Below are positions 1 to 8,829 of a DNA stretch of 42,247 bases, in pieces (the first letter of the stretch is position 1; each line of letters opens with the position of its first letter). Made by a program: the position numbers and the translations under genes. Source of the stretch: JACNKV01 sp964422145 (GTDB taxonomy: Bacteria > Fidelibacterota > Marinisomatia > Marinisomatales > JACNKV01); NCBI GenBank assembly GCA_964422145.1, contig CAYQZV010000018.1, positions 1 to 42,247 of the forward strand, written 5' to 3'. The notes beneath the pieces are model-generated. The model saw only the letters and a list, made by a program, of their open reading frames with translations. It did no database searches and was not told the DNA's origin.

Positions 1-164
1 TCAGAAAACTGTGACTACTTGAACCATTTTACAGAACTTTTTGGACTTGACCTAATATTGTGAAATAAGGTAGATTTTCTGTTAGAAAAAGAGAATAAAA
101 GACATAAAAATCCTAATAGGATTTATTATCGAGGAAGACACTAATAACTTTAAGAGGAGAGATT
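1..164. promoter_or_regulatory. Leader region upstream of the cytochrome locus
   Basis: No gene is visible here. The region ends with a good ribosome binding site (AGAGGAGA, about 6 bases before the ATG at 165). A TTGACC-like hexamer lies near 47-52 with an AT-rich stretch downstream that could be a promoter, but the -10 match is poor. A perfect 7-bp inverted repeat with a 3-base loop (AAATCCT-AAT-AGGATTT, 108-124) sits in the leader and could be an operator or a small RNA hairpin. The block TATTGTGAAATAAG (56-69) recurs with one change upstream of the 5509 gene (5450-5463). All regulatory readings are inference. Confidence 0.35.
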
Positions 165-755
165 ATGTTAAGGTCCCTAATCATTGCATTCTGTTTTACT
201 GGGTTTCTGATCGCTGAAGATTTTGGTTATATTGGAAGCGCAAGCTGTGGAAAATGCCATAAGAAAGAGAAAAAAGGTGCTCAATTAATAGCCTGGGAAA
301 ATGGACCCCATTCTAAAGCACTTGAAACATTAAAATCCGAAAAAGCAGCTGAAATCGCAACAAAACTAGAATTAGCCGTTCCGGCATATGAAGCCGGTGA
401 ATGCTTGAAATGCCATACAACTGGATATGGAACAGGCGGATATGAAGTAAAAGACGATGCCTTTTGGGCACAAGTTAACGAAAAAGGGAAACCCACAAAA
501 GATGTTAAGAGAATGGGCGGTCTGCAGGGTGTAGGATGTGAATCCTGTCACGGTGCCGGAAGTGAGTATAAAAAAGTCCATAAAAAGGATTACGAAGCAT
601 CTTTAGCATTAGGATTGATCACCCCTAATCAAGAGGTTTGTGTCTCCTGTCACAATGAAGAAAGTCCAACATTTAAAGGATTTAACTTCGAAGAACAAGT
701 GGCAAAAATATCTCACCCCTTCCCTGAAGGGATGGAACGGAAAAACAGAAAATAA
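165..755 (+). CDS. Tetraheme cytochrome c, cytochrome c554-like
   Basis: This is a periplasmic c-type cytochrome of 196 residues. The first 17 or so residues form a signal peptide (two positive-to-neutral residues, then a hydrophobic stretch ending L-I-A). Four CXXCH heme motifs are present (CGKCH, CLKCH, CESCH, CVSCH). The spacing and the context V-G-C-E-S-C-H-G-A-G-S around the third motif are those of the cytochrome c554 / multiheme family (Pfam Cytochrome_C554). It probably shuttles electrons between the membrane-bound cytochromes encoded just downstream. The gene has a strong AGAGGAGA ribosome binding site and is followed after 73 bases by the 17-heme cytochrome gene, so they are likely one transcript. 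No substrate can be assigned from sequence. Confidence 0.9.
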   Translation: MLRSLIIAFCFTGFLIAEDFGYIGSASCGKCHKKEKKGAQLIAWENGPHSKALETLKSEKAAEIATKLELAVPAYEAGECLKCHTTGYGTGGYEVKDDAFWAQVNEKGKPTKDVKRMGGLQGVGCESCHGAGSEYKKVHKKDYEASLALGLITPNQEVCVSCHNEESPTFKGFNFEEQVAKISHPFPEGMERKNRK

Positions 756-828
756 TTTCCGGAAAATCAAACGGACTTTAGTTCTGTTCCCTTCACGTTT
801 TCAACTGCTATAACGACTACGGATTACA

Positions 829-3336
829 ATGACTAAGAAATGGATTTGGTGGCTGATTGCCCTCAGTACAGCTTTTACGCTGAACGGACAAGACAATGAA
901 ACTTGCCTGGATTGTCACGGGGATGCCGATGATGACGATCTTAATATATATAGACGGGGAATTCTACACTCTCTGTATGTCTCAGAAGATGAATTCCTTG
1001 ATACACCTCATGAAGAATTTGAATGTATAGAATGTCATGATGCTCTTGACGGTGTAGATGATTTTCCACATAATACACCGTTAGCATTGCCTGACTGTGG
1101 AAACTGTCACGACGATGTTCTTGAAGAATATGTTGACGGATTCCATTCACCGCTGATTGAAAAGGGGTATGGAAATATTCCGCACTGCAGTGATTGTCAT
1201 GGAAACCATAAGATACGTTGGCAGGGGCAACCGAAACAAGTTTGCGGTGTTTGTCATAGCCAAATCCTGGACGATTTTCATCAATCAGCGCATTGGCATG
1301 AAGATTCACAAACCGCCGATGTGACTTGCGTTTCTTGCCATTCGCCTCATAATAAACTGGAAAGAGACGAATATACTCCGCAAGGTTGGAAACTCTACTT
1401 AGCTGAAAACTGCAAAAGCTGTCATGAAGAAAACGTAGAAAATTACTTCAATAGTGGACACTATCAGCAGCTGAAAAATGGAAACCTAAAAGCACCTGTT
1501 TGTTCAGATTGTCATGCAAAACACGGGGTGCTTTCACCAAGAGATCCAAGCAGTCTTGTATCCACAGATAAACTGGATGTTGTGTGTCTAAACTGTCATG
1601 AAGGGTATATAGAATCCATTCACACCCCACAGGATGATGAACATGATCCTGTAATGGTAACCTGTGTTGTATGTCATACCGGGCATGAAACGACGATGGT
1701 TGGGGATGCAAAAACGAGTATTTTTGATATTGAACTGGATAAAGTCTGCTTAAAATGTCATACCGCTAATCTGATTACTGGGTCTCAAGATGCTCACGGC
1801 GGAATACACCGTGAAGAGCTGGAAAAGATAGAAAAAGGTGAAGCATCCAATTGTGGAGATTGTCATACATACCACTTTATGGCCCCTGACCACCAAAATG
1901 ACAAGGCTCTTGAGAAATCGTGCGACGATTGCCATCCTGAAAAGCAGGCAGAATATGAAAAATCCTCTCATTTCATATCCTACCAAAAAGGGCATGAAGA
2001 AGCCCCGCATTGTGTAGATTGTCATCACAGCGAGCGCATTCAAAAGTCTGAAGAACAATTTGCAGGGCAATCCATTGTTGAACTATGCAGCAGCTGTCAC
2101 GGAGATCGTGATATTACAATGCGTTTCCAGTTGAATGAGCATGTGGTTGAAGGATACAATGATTCATATCATGGTCAGAATTATCAATTAGGATATCAAG
2201 GAGAAGAATTCGCAACCTGTATATCCTGCCATGATAATCATTCTATATTACCCAGTGATCACCCGGAATCTACAATTGGAAAAGAAAAAATTCTTGAAAC
2301 CTGCGGTCAATGTCATGACGAAGTAAATTTGAATTTTGTTCAGTTCTTGGAGCATTACACTCCGATGATGGAAGAGCAAAATCCGGTTCTACATGGTATT
2401 CATATATTTATGGTTTGGCTATTAATTGGTACGTTATCCATCTTTGGCGGGCATACGATCTTGTGGCTAATTCGCTTGCTGATCAAACGGGTTCTTGAAG
2501 GGCCATTCCATCGGCCGACTAAATCGGGTCATCGTGTGAAACGATTTACTCGTTTAGACAGGATGCTACACTTTGGCATGGCCGGATCATTTTTAACGCT
2601 TGCCGGTACGGGTTTACCGTTAAAATACAGCCATTCTGAGATGGCAAATTGGGTTGCACATAATATCATCGGCTTCCGTGAAGCTGCATTGACACATCGA
2701 TTTGCTGCTCTTATGATGGCACTTGTATTTTTCACGCATTTATTCAAGCTGGCTTACAAAGCCTTCGGCAAGAAAGAAAAAGGATTATTCTGGGGTCCGG
2801 ACAGTCTTGTTCCAAATCTTCAAGATGCGAAGGACTTCTTTAATCATGTTGCTTATTTCATTGGAGCAAAAAAAGAAGAGCCTAAGTTCGGACGATGGAC
2901 CTATTGGGAGAAATTTGACTATTTTGCAGTATTCTGGGGTATGTTTGCTATCGGATTCTCAGGATTAACATTATGGTTCCCGGAAACATTTACGCGAATC
3001 TTCCCGGGCTGGCTGATCAATGCGGCACACATTATCCACTCAGAAGAAGCTTTATTGGCAACTGCGTTCATCTTTACAGTTCACTTCTTTAATACGCATT
3101 TGCGTCCGGGTGCATTCCCAATGGACGATGTGATTTTCTCAGGGCATACAACGGAAGAAAAATTTGAAGATGAACGACCGTTGCAGAAAGAACTTCTTGA
3201 TGAATCAGAATACAAAGACTTATTAGTGAATCCGCAAAAGGTATGGAAAAGACGATTGTTGAAAACCGTAGGGTATACATTCCTGTTTATCGGAGTTTCT
3301 CTTTTGATACTGATATTTTTAGGAACATTTGCTTAG
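829..3336 (+). CDS. 17-heme cytochrome c fused to b561-type membrane domain
   Basis: An 835-residue protein with a signal peptide (M-T-K-K-W followed by a hydrophobic run to about residue 20), a periplasmic domain with 17 CXXCH motifs (about residues 26-495), and a C-terminal membrane domain with about six hydrophobic helices (roughly 520-548, 577-595, 620-645, 698-720, 735-765, 808-832). The membrane part contains conserved His residues and a T-G-L-P-L-K-Y type loop typical of diheme cytochrome b561/formate dehydrogenase gamma-like subunits. The architecture, multiheme c plus diheme b, resembles CbcL of Geobacter, a menaquinol oxidase feeding periplasmic cytochromes. I infer quinol oxidation or quinone reduction at the inner membrane with electrons passing along the heme wire. 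The ribosome binding site is weak. Eighteen bases separate it from the next gene. Confidence 0.9.
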   Translation: MTKKWIWWLIALSTAFTLNGQDNETCLDCHGDADDDDLNIYRRGILHSLYVSEDEFLDTPHEEFECIECHDALDGVDDFPHNTPLALPDCGNCHDDVLEEYVDGFHSPLIEKGYGNIPHCSDCHGNHKIRWQGQPKQVCGVCHSQILDDFHQSAHWHEDSQTADVTCVSCHSPHNKLERDEYTPQGWKLYLAENCKSCHEENVENYFNSGHYQQLKNGNLKAPVCSDCHAKHGVLSPRDPSSLVSTDKLDVVCLNCHEGYIESIHTPQDDEHDPVMVTCVVCHTGHETTMVGDAKTSIFDIELDKVCLKCHTANLITGSQDAHGGIHREELEKIEKGEASNCGDCHTYHFMAPDHQNDKALEKSCDDCHPEKQAEYEKSSHFISYQKGHEEAPHCVDCHHSERIQKSEEQFAGQSIVELCSSCHGDRDITMRFQLNEHVVEGYNDSYHGQNYQLGYQGEEFATCISCHDNHSILPSDHPESTIGKEKILETCGQCHDEVNLNFVQFLEHYTPMMEEQNPVLHGIHIFMVWLLIGTLSIFGGHTILWLIRLLIKRVLEGPFHRPTKSGHRVKRFTRLDRMLHFGMAGSFLTLAGTGLPLKYSHSEMANWVAHNIIGFREAALTHRFAALMMALVFFTHLFKLAYKAFGKKEKGLFWGPDSLVPNLQDAKDFFNHVAYFIGAKKEEPKFGRWTYWEKFDYFAVFWGMFAIGFSGLTLWFPETFTRIFPGWLINAAHIIHSEEALLATAFIFTVHFFNTHLRPGAFPMDDVIFSGHTTEEKFEDERPLQKELLDESEYKDLLVNPQKVWKRRLLKTVGYTFLFIGVSLLILIFLGTFA

Positions 3337-3353
3337 AACGGGAGAAGTAGAAG

Positions 3354-5348
3354 ATGGAAAGATTTAAAAAGTACGCCATATGGACGGGTGGAATCCTCGT
3401 ACTATCTGTCTTACTAATCTTGATCTCAACTGAATTCACATCCCAACCGGGATTTTGTTCAAGCTGCCATTATATGGAATCTTACGTAGAAGCTTGGAAA
3501 TTATCATCCCATGCGGATGTGACCTGTACGGATTGTCATTTTCCTCCCGGTTATGTGAATAAACTCAAAGGGAAGTTTACCGCTGTATCCATGGCAGTAA
3601 ATTACATGACAGGAGTATATAAAAGAGGAAAACCGCATGCTGAGATAGACGATGCAAGCTGTTTGCGGTCAGGATGCCATCAAGAACGACTTCTAAAAGG
3701 AAAGTCGATTTACAAGGAAAATATCCTATTTGATCATGAAGCTCATTTAGGTGAACTTCGACGGGAGAAAAAACTCCGTTGTACAAGTTGCCATTCACAG
3801 ATCGTACAGGGTGAACATATGACAGTGACAGAAACGACATGTTTCTTATGTCATTTCAAGAATGCTCCTGAAGAAAGTCCCATCAACGATTGCACCTGGT
3901 GTCATGACGCACCGGTGACGACCGACACATTCACAGCGAGTTATGATCATCAATCGATTCTTGATAGGAATATCGGTTGTGATAAATGCCACGGACCGAT
4001 GAAGGTGGGAGAGGGAGATGTTCCTTTTGATCGTTGCAGCCTGTGTCACTCCGAGAAAGAGAAACTGGATCAATATTCAAATATTGAGTTCATTCATAAG
4101 AATCACGTAACGGATCATAAAGTCGAATGTCAAAATTGTCATCAGCTGATCTACCACGAGTCGATTTCAAAATCAAACGAAATGGTTCCTGATTGTCAAG
4201 CATGCCATTCTGAAACACACAAGACTCAATTTGGATTGTTCTCGGGTACAGCCGGTGTGAATGTTCCGCACAAACCGGACCATATGTTTGAAGCCGGTCT
4301 GAACTGCCAGGGATGTCATATTTGGACGGAAGATTTAACAGATCTGCCTGAATTTGGGCACACAACTGTTGCTAAAGGGAAATCCTGTGAACAATGTCAT
4401 TATGAAGGCGAATTTGATAAAATGCTGGATATGTGGCAAGCGGTGATGCAGGAAAAGATTACGTTGATTGAAATAATGATTGAAAATGTAGAAGAAGAAT
4501 TGCACATCTACTCGAGAGATAATTCGATCCCGGAAAATATCAATTCACTTTTACACGATGCCAAATACAATTACCAGATTGTGAAAATTGGGAATGTGGT
4601 TCATAATGTTTCCTATTCAGACGATCTGCTGAAGGGATCGTATGATGCGTTGAATCAGATTTTAAAAGAAATAAGTTCATCGACCCCTCTACCACAGTTT
4701 TCAACTTACAGTGAAATGATCCCTTCTGAATGTAAAGGATGCCATTATGGACAGGAAGAAATATCCGTGCAAGCATTCGGACTGACATTTTCACATAATA
4801 AACATGTTGCAAAGAATTTAATCGAATGTACAAAGTGTCATTCGAATACCATCGAACATGGTCAGACGATCCTGAAAAAATCAGACTGTCTAAACTGCCA
4901 CCACACACAGGAAGAAAATGAATGCTCAACCTGTCATTCAACTCAGATGCAATTCTATGACGGCTCCATCCCCATCGCATCTGAACAATACCCAGATATT
5001 ATGTATGACGCGGACATCCATTGTAGTGAGTGTCATGCAGATGATGATGGTACGATTCAAAAGTCAAATATGCAAGTTTGTTCAGATTGTCATGAAGATA
5101 AAGAGTATTCTGACATTGCATTTAATTGGCAAACTGAAATTCAGGAAAATATTCAAGCCATTCAACAAAAACTGGATATACTGAATGAATCCGTTTTAAA
5201 TCAGGATCAAAAATTTATCGTAAATAAAGTCACATTGGGATTAGAGTTTATTGCAAAAGACAAAAGCTCAGGAGTTCATAACTATGAACTTATATCCCAA
5301 TTATTGTCCGAATACATCGAATCATTAGATGAGATAACAACACCCTAA
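3354..5348 (+). CDS. 18-heme cytochrome with NapC/NirT-like N-terminal anchor
   Basis: A 664-residue protein with one N-terminal transmembrane helix (about residues 7-26) and a first heme motif immediately after it (C-S-S-C-H-Y-M-E), the hallmark of NapC/NirT/NrfH quinol dehydrogenases. I count 17 CXXCH motifs plus one CX4CH motif (C-L-R-S-G-C-H, residues 103-109), so 18 likely hemes. Two heme-free helical stretches, about residues 351-449 and 585-664, resemble each other (W-Q then a Q-E-x-I stretch, ending in V-H-N and a leucine-rich tail), suggesting an internal duplication. The start has a clear GGGAGA ribosome binding site. It probably accepts electrons from menaquinol or from the 17-heme neighbour and delivers them to periplasmic partners. 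No nitrite or nitrate reductase gene is nearby, so the terminal acceptor is unknown. Confidence 0.88.
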   Translation: MERFKKYAIWTGGILVLSVLLILISTEFTSQPGFCSSCHYMESYVEAWKLSSHADVTCTDCHFPPGYVNKLKGKFTAVSMAVNYMTGVYKRGKPHAEIDDASCLRSGCHQERLLKGKSIYKENILFDHEAHLGELRREKKLRCTSCHSQIVQGEHMTVTETTCFLCHFKNAPEESPINDCTWCHDAPVTTDTFTASYDHQSILDRNIGCDKCHGPMKVGEGDVPFDRCSLCHSEKEKLDQYSNIEFIHKNHVTDHKVECQNCHQLIYHESISKSNEMVPDCQACHSETHKTQFGLFSGTAGVNVPHKPDHMFEAGLNCQGCHIWTEDLTDLPEFGHTTVAKGKSCEQCHYEGEFDKMLDMWQAVMQEKITLIEIMIENVEEELHIYSRDNSIPENINSLLHDAKYNYQIVKIGNVVHNVSYSDDLLKGSYDALNQILKEISSSTPLPQFSTYSEMIPSECKGCHYGQEEISVQAFGLTFSHNKHVAKNLIECTKCHSNTIEHGQTILKKSDCLNCHHTQEENECSTCHSTQMQFYDGSIPIASEQYPDIMYDADIHCSECHADDDGTIQKSNMQVCSDCHEDKEYSDIAFNWQTEIQENIQAIQQKLDILNESVLNQDQKFIVNKVTLGLEFIAKDKSSGVHNYELISQLLSEYIESLDEITTP

Positions 5349-5508
5349 GATTTGAAGGATCGGGCAAAATAGTATTAAAGGAAATAAAACAAATAAAATT
5401 ACATCAAGTTTTATCAGTTTATTCAAGATAACGTGATGATCGACTTGTATATTGTGATATAAGTCAATCATTCACGTGATTTTTTACAATATGAAATAGG
5501 AGATAATC
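5349..5508. promoter_or_regulatory. Intergenic region before the 11-heme cytochrome gene
   Basis: 160 bases with no gene. It contains TATTGTGATATAAG at 5450-5463, matching 13 of 14 positions of a block at 56-69, and a GACTTG hexamer a few bases before it in both cases. The stretch TGTGATATAAGTCAAT (5453-5468) is an imperfect CRP/FNR-family palindrome (left half perfect, right half 3 of 5). An AGGAGA ribosome binding site precedes the ATG at 5509. A separate promoter for the 5509 gene is plausible but not proven. Confidence 0.35.
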
Positions 5509-7536
5509 ATGATAATGATATTTCGTACTTTTTTACGGTTTTTGAATTATACTATTCTAACAGCAGGTTTGTTGTTTGGGATTCTCTTTGCCCAAGCGGA
5601 TGAGATTGACAGCAGTGATTGCATGGACTGTCATGAGACAGACCAGCGTGACATTCCCTTTGACAAGATGATCTCAGCATCCATTCACTCTGATTTGGAA
5701 TGTTTAGATTGCCACGAGGATAAGAATACCGATCCGCATGAAGAATCAGATTTCTATCCTGGTGATACTGGATGCCGCGATTGCCACGAGGATGAATCTG
5801 ATCAATACAAAGCACACGGAAGAATGGCAGCAGATGCAAGCGGAGATTTACCCCAGTGTATGGGATGTCACGGAAGCCATGAGATCTTACCCACCACGGA
5901 TAAAAAATCCAAAACACACCCGGTAAATCTGCCAGGAACTTGCGGAGAATGTCATGAGAATCTGGATCTGATCAAAAAATATGATATGATCTATGACCAC
6001 CCTGTGGATGTATATGAACACAGTATTCATGGAAAAGCATCTAAGGGCGGGATCTATGTTGCTGCTGTGTGTAATGATTGTCATTCAAGCAACGGTTCAA
6101 CACATAAAATCTTATCTCCGGGGCATCAAGAATCATCAATCAATAAATATAATATCGCCTCGACCTGTGGACAATGCCATAAGGGTGTCGAACAGGACTT
6201 TAACGAAAGTATTCACGGGAAGTTAGTTGAACGCGGCCAGATGGATGCTCCAACGTGTACAAGTTGTCACGGTGAGCATGGAATTATGAGTCCTTCAGAT
6301 CCTCGTTCACCCGTCTCTTCTACATTGGTGGCTGAGCAAACATGTGCGCCTTGTCATGAATCCGCTGCTCTGAATGAAAAGTATGGATTAGCTACCGGAA
6401 GATTGACAACCTTTATTGATTCCTATCATGGGTTAAAAAGTAAAACCGGAGATACGCATGTTGCGAATTGTGCATCCTGCCACGGTACGCATAGAATTTT
6501 ACCAAGTGATGATCCTTCATCAACAATCTTTCCGAGTAATTTAAGACAGACATGCGGAGATTGTCATCCGGGTATTTCAGAGGGAATGGCAAGCATACCT
6601 ATTCATGGTGTTGGCGGGATTGGAATGCATACTCAGATTGCCGATATTGTAGCTGATATCTACATCATTGCGATCATTATAATTATTGGAGCAATGATCC
6701 TCCATTGGGGTATCGATCTTATCCGGCATATCCGGTTGGTTTTGAATGCAAAACCGCAAGTACGAAGGATGAGGAATCATGAAGTTTGGCAGCATACATT
6801 CCTAATGCTCAGTTTCATTATGTTAGTCTTAACCGGGTTTGCTCTGCGGTATAGTGAAGGATGGATGGCACAAATGTTATTCGGCTGGGAAGGCGGTTTT
6901 GAATTACGAGGCGTCATTCATCGAATTTCTGCGGTTGCATATTTATTTACCATCATATGGCATACCCTGTTTATTAGTTTAACCGTTCGCGGTAGACAGT
7001 TTTTTAAGGATATGATGCCCAATTGGGAAGATTTCAAACACTTCTGGCAACGCATGATGTATAACTTAGGAAGAAGTAACTTAAAACCAAAATATGGTCG
7101 ATTCAGTTACGTCGAAAAAGCGGAATATTGGGCGTTGGTATGGGGAACAGTTGTCATGGTTGCGACCGGATTCTTGCTATGGTATGATAATTGGTGGGTT
7201 AAGTATTTACCCAAAGGATTCTTAGATGTTGCACTTGTTGTACATTTTTATGAAGCTTGGCTGGCAACTCTAGCCATTCTGATCTGGCATTTTTATTCTG
7301 TTCTTTTCCACCCTGGAGTTTACCCGATGAATCCAAGTTGGTTGACCGGTCGTATGCCTGAAAAAATGTATGAGCATGAACATCCGGGTCATTTAGAGCA
7401 AGCAAAACATGAAGAGGCTGAGTTAATCAAAGCTGAATTAGAAAAAACAGCTACATCCAATGACGAAGTATGGCGTTCTATTCAAAGAAAAAAAGAAAGA
7501 CATTACGAAGACGATGAAACGGTAGATGTAGAATAA
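5509..7536 (+). CDS. 11-heme cytochrome c fused to b561-type membrane domain
   Basis: A 675-residue protein related in layout to the 17-heme protein at 829-3336. It has a signal peptide (to about residue 30, L-F-A-Q-A), a periplasmic region with 11 CXXCH motifs (about residues 37-355), then about five membrane helices (roughly 378-405, 428-447, 478-502, 543-563, 573-602) with conserved His residues, including a W-H-T and an H-F-Y pair expected to ligate b hemes. The charged C-terminus is cytoplasmic or periplasmic tail material rich in Glu and Lys. The family resembles multiheme c/diheme b fusions such as Geobacter CbcL. A strong intrinsic terminator follows at 7571-7599, so it ends its transcription unit. 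I infer a second quinone-linked module with a different heme chain length. Confidence 0.9.
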   Translation: MIMIFRTFLRFLNYTILTAGLLFGILFAQADEIDSSDCMDCHETDQRDIPFDKMISASIHSDLECLDCHEDKNTDPHEESDFYPGDTGCRDCHEDESDQYKAHGRMAADASGDLPQCMGCHGSHEILPTTDKKSKTHPVNLPGTCGECHENLDLIKKYDMIYDHPVDVYEHSIHGKASKGGIYVAAVCNDCHSSNGSTHKILSPGHQESSINKYNIASTCGQCHKGVEQDFNESIHGKLVERGQMDAPTCTSCHGEHGIMSPSDPRSPVSSTLVAEQTCAPCHESAALNEKYGLATGRLTTFIDSYHGLKSKTGDTHVANCASCHGTHRILPSDDPSSTIFPSNLRQTCGDCHPGISEGMASIPIHGVGGIGMHTQIADIVADIYIIAIIIIIGAMILHWGIDLIRHIRLVLNAKPQVRRMRNHEVWQHTFLMLSFIMLVLTGFALRYSEGWMAQMLFGWEGGFELRGVIHRISAVAYLFTIIWHTLFISLTVRGRQFFKDMMPNWEDFKHFWQRMMYNLGRSNLKPKYGRFSYVEKAEYWALVWGTVVMVATGFLLWYDNWWVKYLPKGFLDVALVVHFYEAWLATLAILIWHFYSVLFHPGVYPMNPSWLTGRMPEKMYEHEHPGHLEQAKHEEAELIKAELEKTATSNDEVWRSIQRKKERHYEDDETVDVE

Positions 7537-7570
7537 GCTTGTAGGAACCTTTATAAGAAACTATCCAATA

Positions 7571-7599
7571 AAAAAGCCCCGATTTCGGGGCTTTTTTAT
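7571..7599 (+). terminator. Rho-independent terminator after the 11-heme gene
   Basis: AGCCCCG / CGGGGCT stem (7575-7581 with 7586-7592) with an ATTT loop, preceded by A5 and followed by a T run. It lies 35 bases after the stop codon at 7536. Confidence 0.92.
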
Positions 7600-7944
7600 T
7601 TAATTGAATTGCTCGATGATAGAATACCTCTGTAACTTTTCTACGTATAATATTAGCTTAATTTAACTTTATGAAAACAAAACATAAATTAGCTGAATTG
7701 ATACGAATTAATACTCTTATCTGCCCAATTTTATATTCTTTTTTTTGTTTAAATATTGCACAGGATTGTCTTCTCATATTTCGTCATACTCAGATTTCAA
7801 GTTTTCTGAAAACCAATTTTCTATCCAAAATAACTTTCGTTTTCTTATGTTTTGATAAAATTGGAGATACAGGTTTTACTTTGATAAATCATATGAATCA
7901 GAGTCTCCAATCAAAAAGATTCCTTAAAATACAAGGAGGTCAAT
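7600..7944. promoter_or_regulatory. Gap before the ferredoxin-NrfD operon
   Basis: About 345 AT-rich bases. A TATAAT hexamer is present at 7646-7651 but has no convincing -35 partner at 16-18 bases. A 94-codon open frame (7671-7955) runs through this gap and overlaps the next gene's start; it has no good ribosome binding site or family resemblance and I do not call it. A strong AAGGAGGT ribosome binding site at 7933-7940 decides the TTG start at 7945. Confidence 0.4.
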
Positions 7945-8829
7945 TTGTCTATTAACCGCCGTGATTTTTTAAAAACCGGAGCAGCAGCATTAGGTGCAAT
8001 TTCCGGAATCGTGAATGCCAGCACACGAGGGCCATATCTATCTGAGGATCGTTTTGGTGTATTGTCCGATCTTACCTATTGTATTGGATGCCGTAAATGT
8101 GAATGGGCTTGTAATACAAAGCATGATCATTCTCATGACCCCATTACGGATTATGATGATATTAGTGTGTTCGAAAATTATCGCCGACCGGACCCCAATA
8201 CATGTACAGTTGTCAATCGTTTCGATGGACCGTCGAATTCAGAAGTACCATTAGATGTTAAGATACAATGCATGCATTGTGAGCATCCAGCATGTGTTTC
8301 TGCCTGCATCGTGGGTGCACTGCATAAAACGCCTGAAGGTCCTGTTACCTATGATAAATCAAAATGTGTCGGGTGTCGTTATTGCATGGTAGCCTGTCCA
8401 TTTCAGATTCCAACCTTCGATTATCATAATGCCCTGACGCCTGTGATCGAAAAATGCAATCTGTGTGTTCAGCGTATTACAAAGGAAGGGAAACCACCAG
8501 CCTGTGTAGAGATCTGTCCCAGGGAAGCCATTTTATTCGGCACTAGAGATGATTTGCTCGAACTAGCTTGTGACCGGATCAAGAAAAATCCGGAAAGATA
8601 TATTGACCATATCTATGGAGAAAAGGAAGTAGGAGGAACATCTTGGCTGTATCTGACGAGCGTTCCTTTTGAAAAATTGAAATTACCTGTGTTACCGAAT
8701 GAAAGTCCTGCCGCTTTAACCGAATCAATTCAACATGGAATATTCAAGGGATTTACCGGTCCCATCATGTTGTTTGGATTGTTAGGACTCTTGATGAAAC
8801 TTACTGGAGAAGGGGACGATAATGAGTGA
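7945..8829 (+). CDS. Tat-exported four-cluster ferredoxin subunit, HybA/DmsB-like
   Basis: A 294-residue electron-transfer subunit. It opens with a twin-arginine signal (N-R-R-D-F-L-K, then a hydrophobic Ala-rich run to about residue 25), so it is exported folded to the periplasm. Four cysteine clusters are visible: C-x2-C-x2-C-x3-C near residue 46, a second with C-M-H-C near 109, a third with C-V-G-C near 141, and a fourth with C-N-L-C near 171, as in four-[4Fe-4S] subunits of the HybA/DmsB/PsrB family. A C-terminal hydrophobic segment (about 266-284) may anchor it, as in HybA. It starts with TTG, supported by a perfect AAGGAGG 5 bases upstream. It overlaps the NrfD-type gene by 8 bases. No molybdopterin or hydrogenase catalytic subunit lies nearby. 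Confidence 0.92.
   Translation: MSINRRDFLKTGAAALGAISGIVNASTRGPYLSEDRFGVLSDLTYCIGCRKCEWACNTKHDHSHDPITDYDDISVFENYRRPDPNTCTVVNRFDGPSNSEVPLDVKIQCMHCEHPACVSACIVGALHKTPEGPVTYDKSKCVGCRYCMVACPFQIPTFDYHNALTPVIEKCNLCVQRITKEGKPPACVEICPREAILFGTRDDLLELACDRIKKNPERYIDHIYGEKEVGGTSWLYLTSVPFEKLKLPVLPNESPAALTESIQHGIFKGFTGPIMLFGLLGLLMKLTGEGDDNE

Noticed and set aside
7671..7955. 94-codon open frame before the ferredoxin gene
   Set aside because: No good ribosome binding site, no recognisable family, overlaps the well-supported TTG start at 7945 and its ribosome binding site; reads like chance AT-rich sequence.
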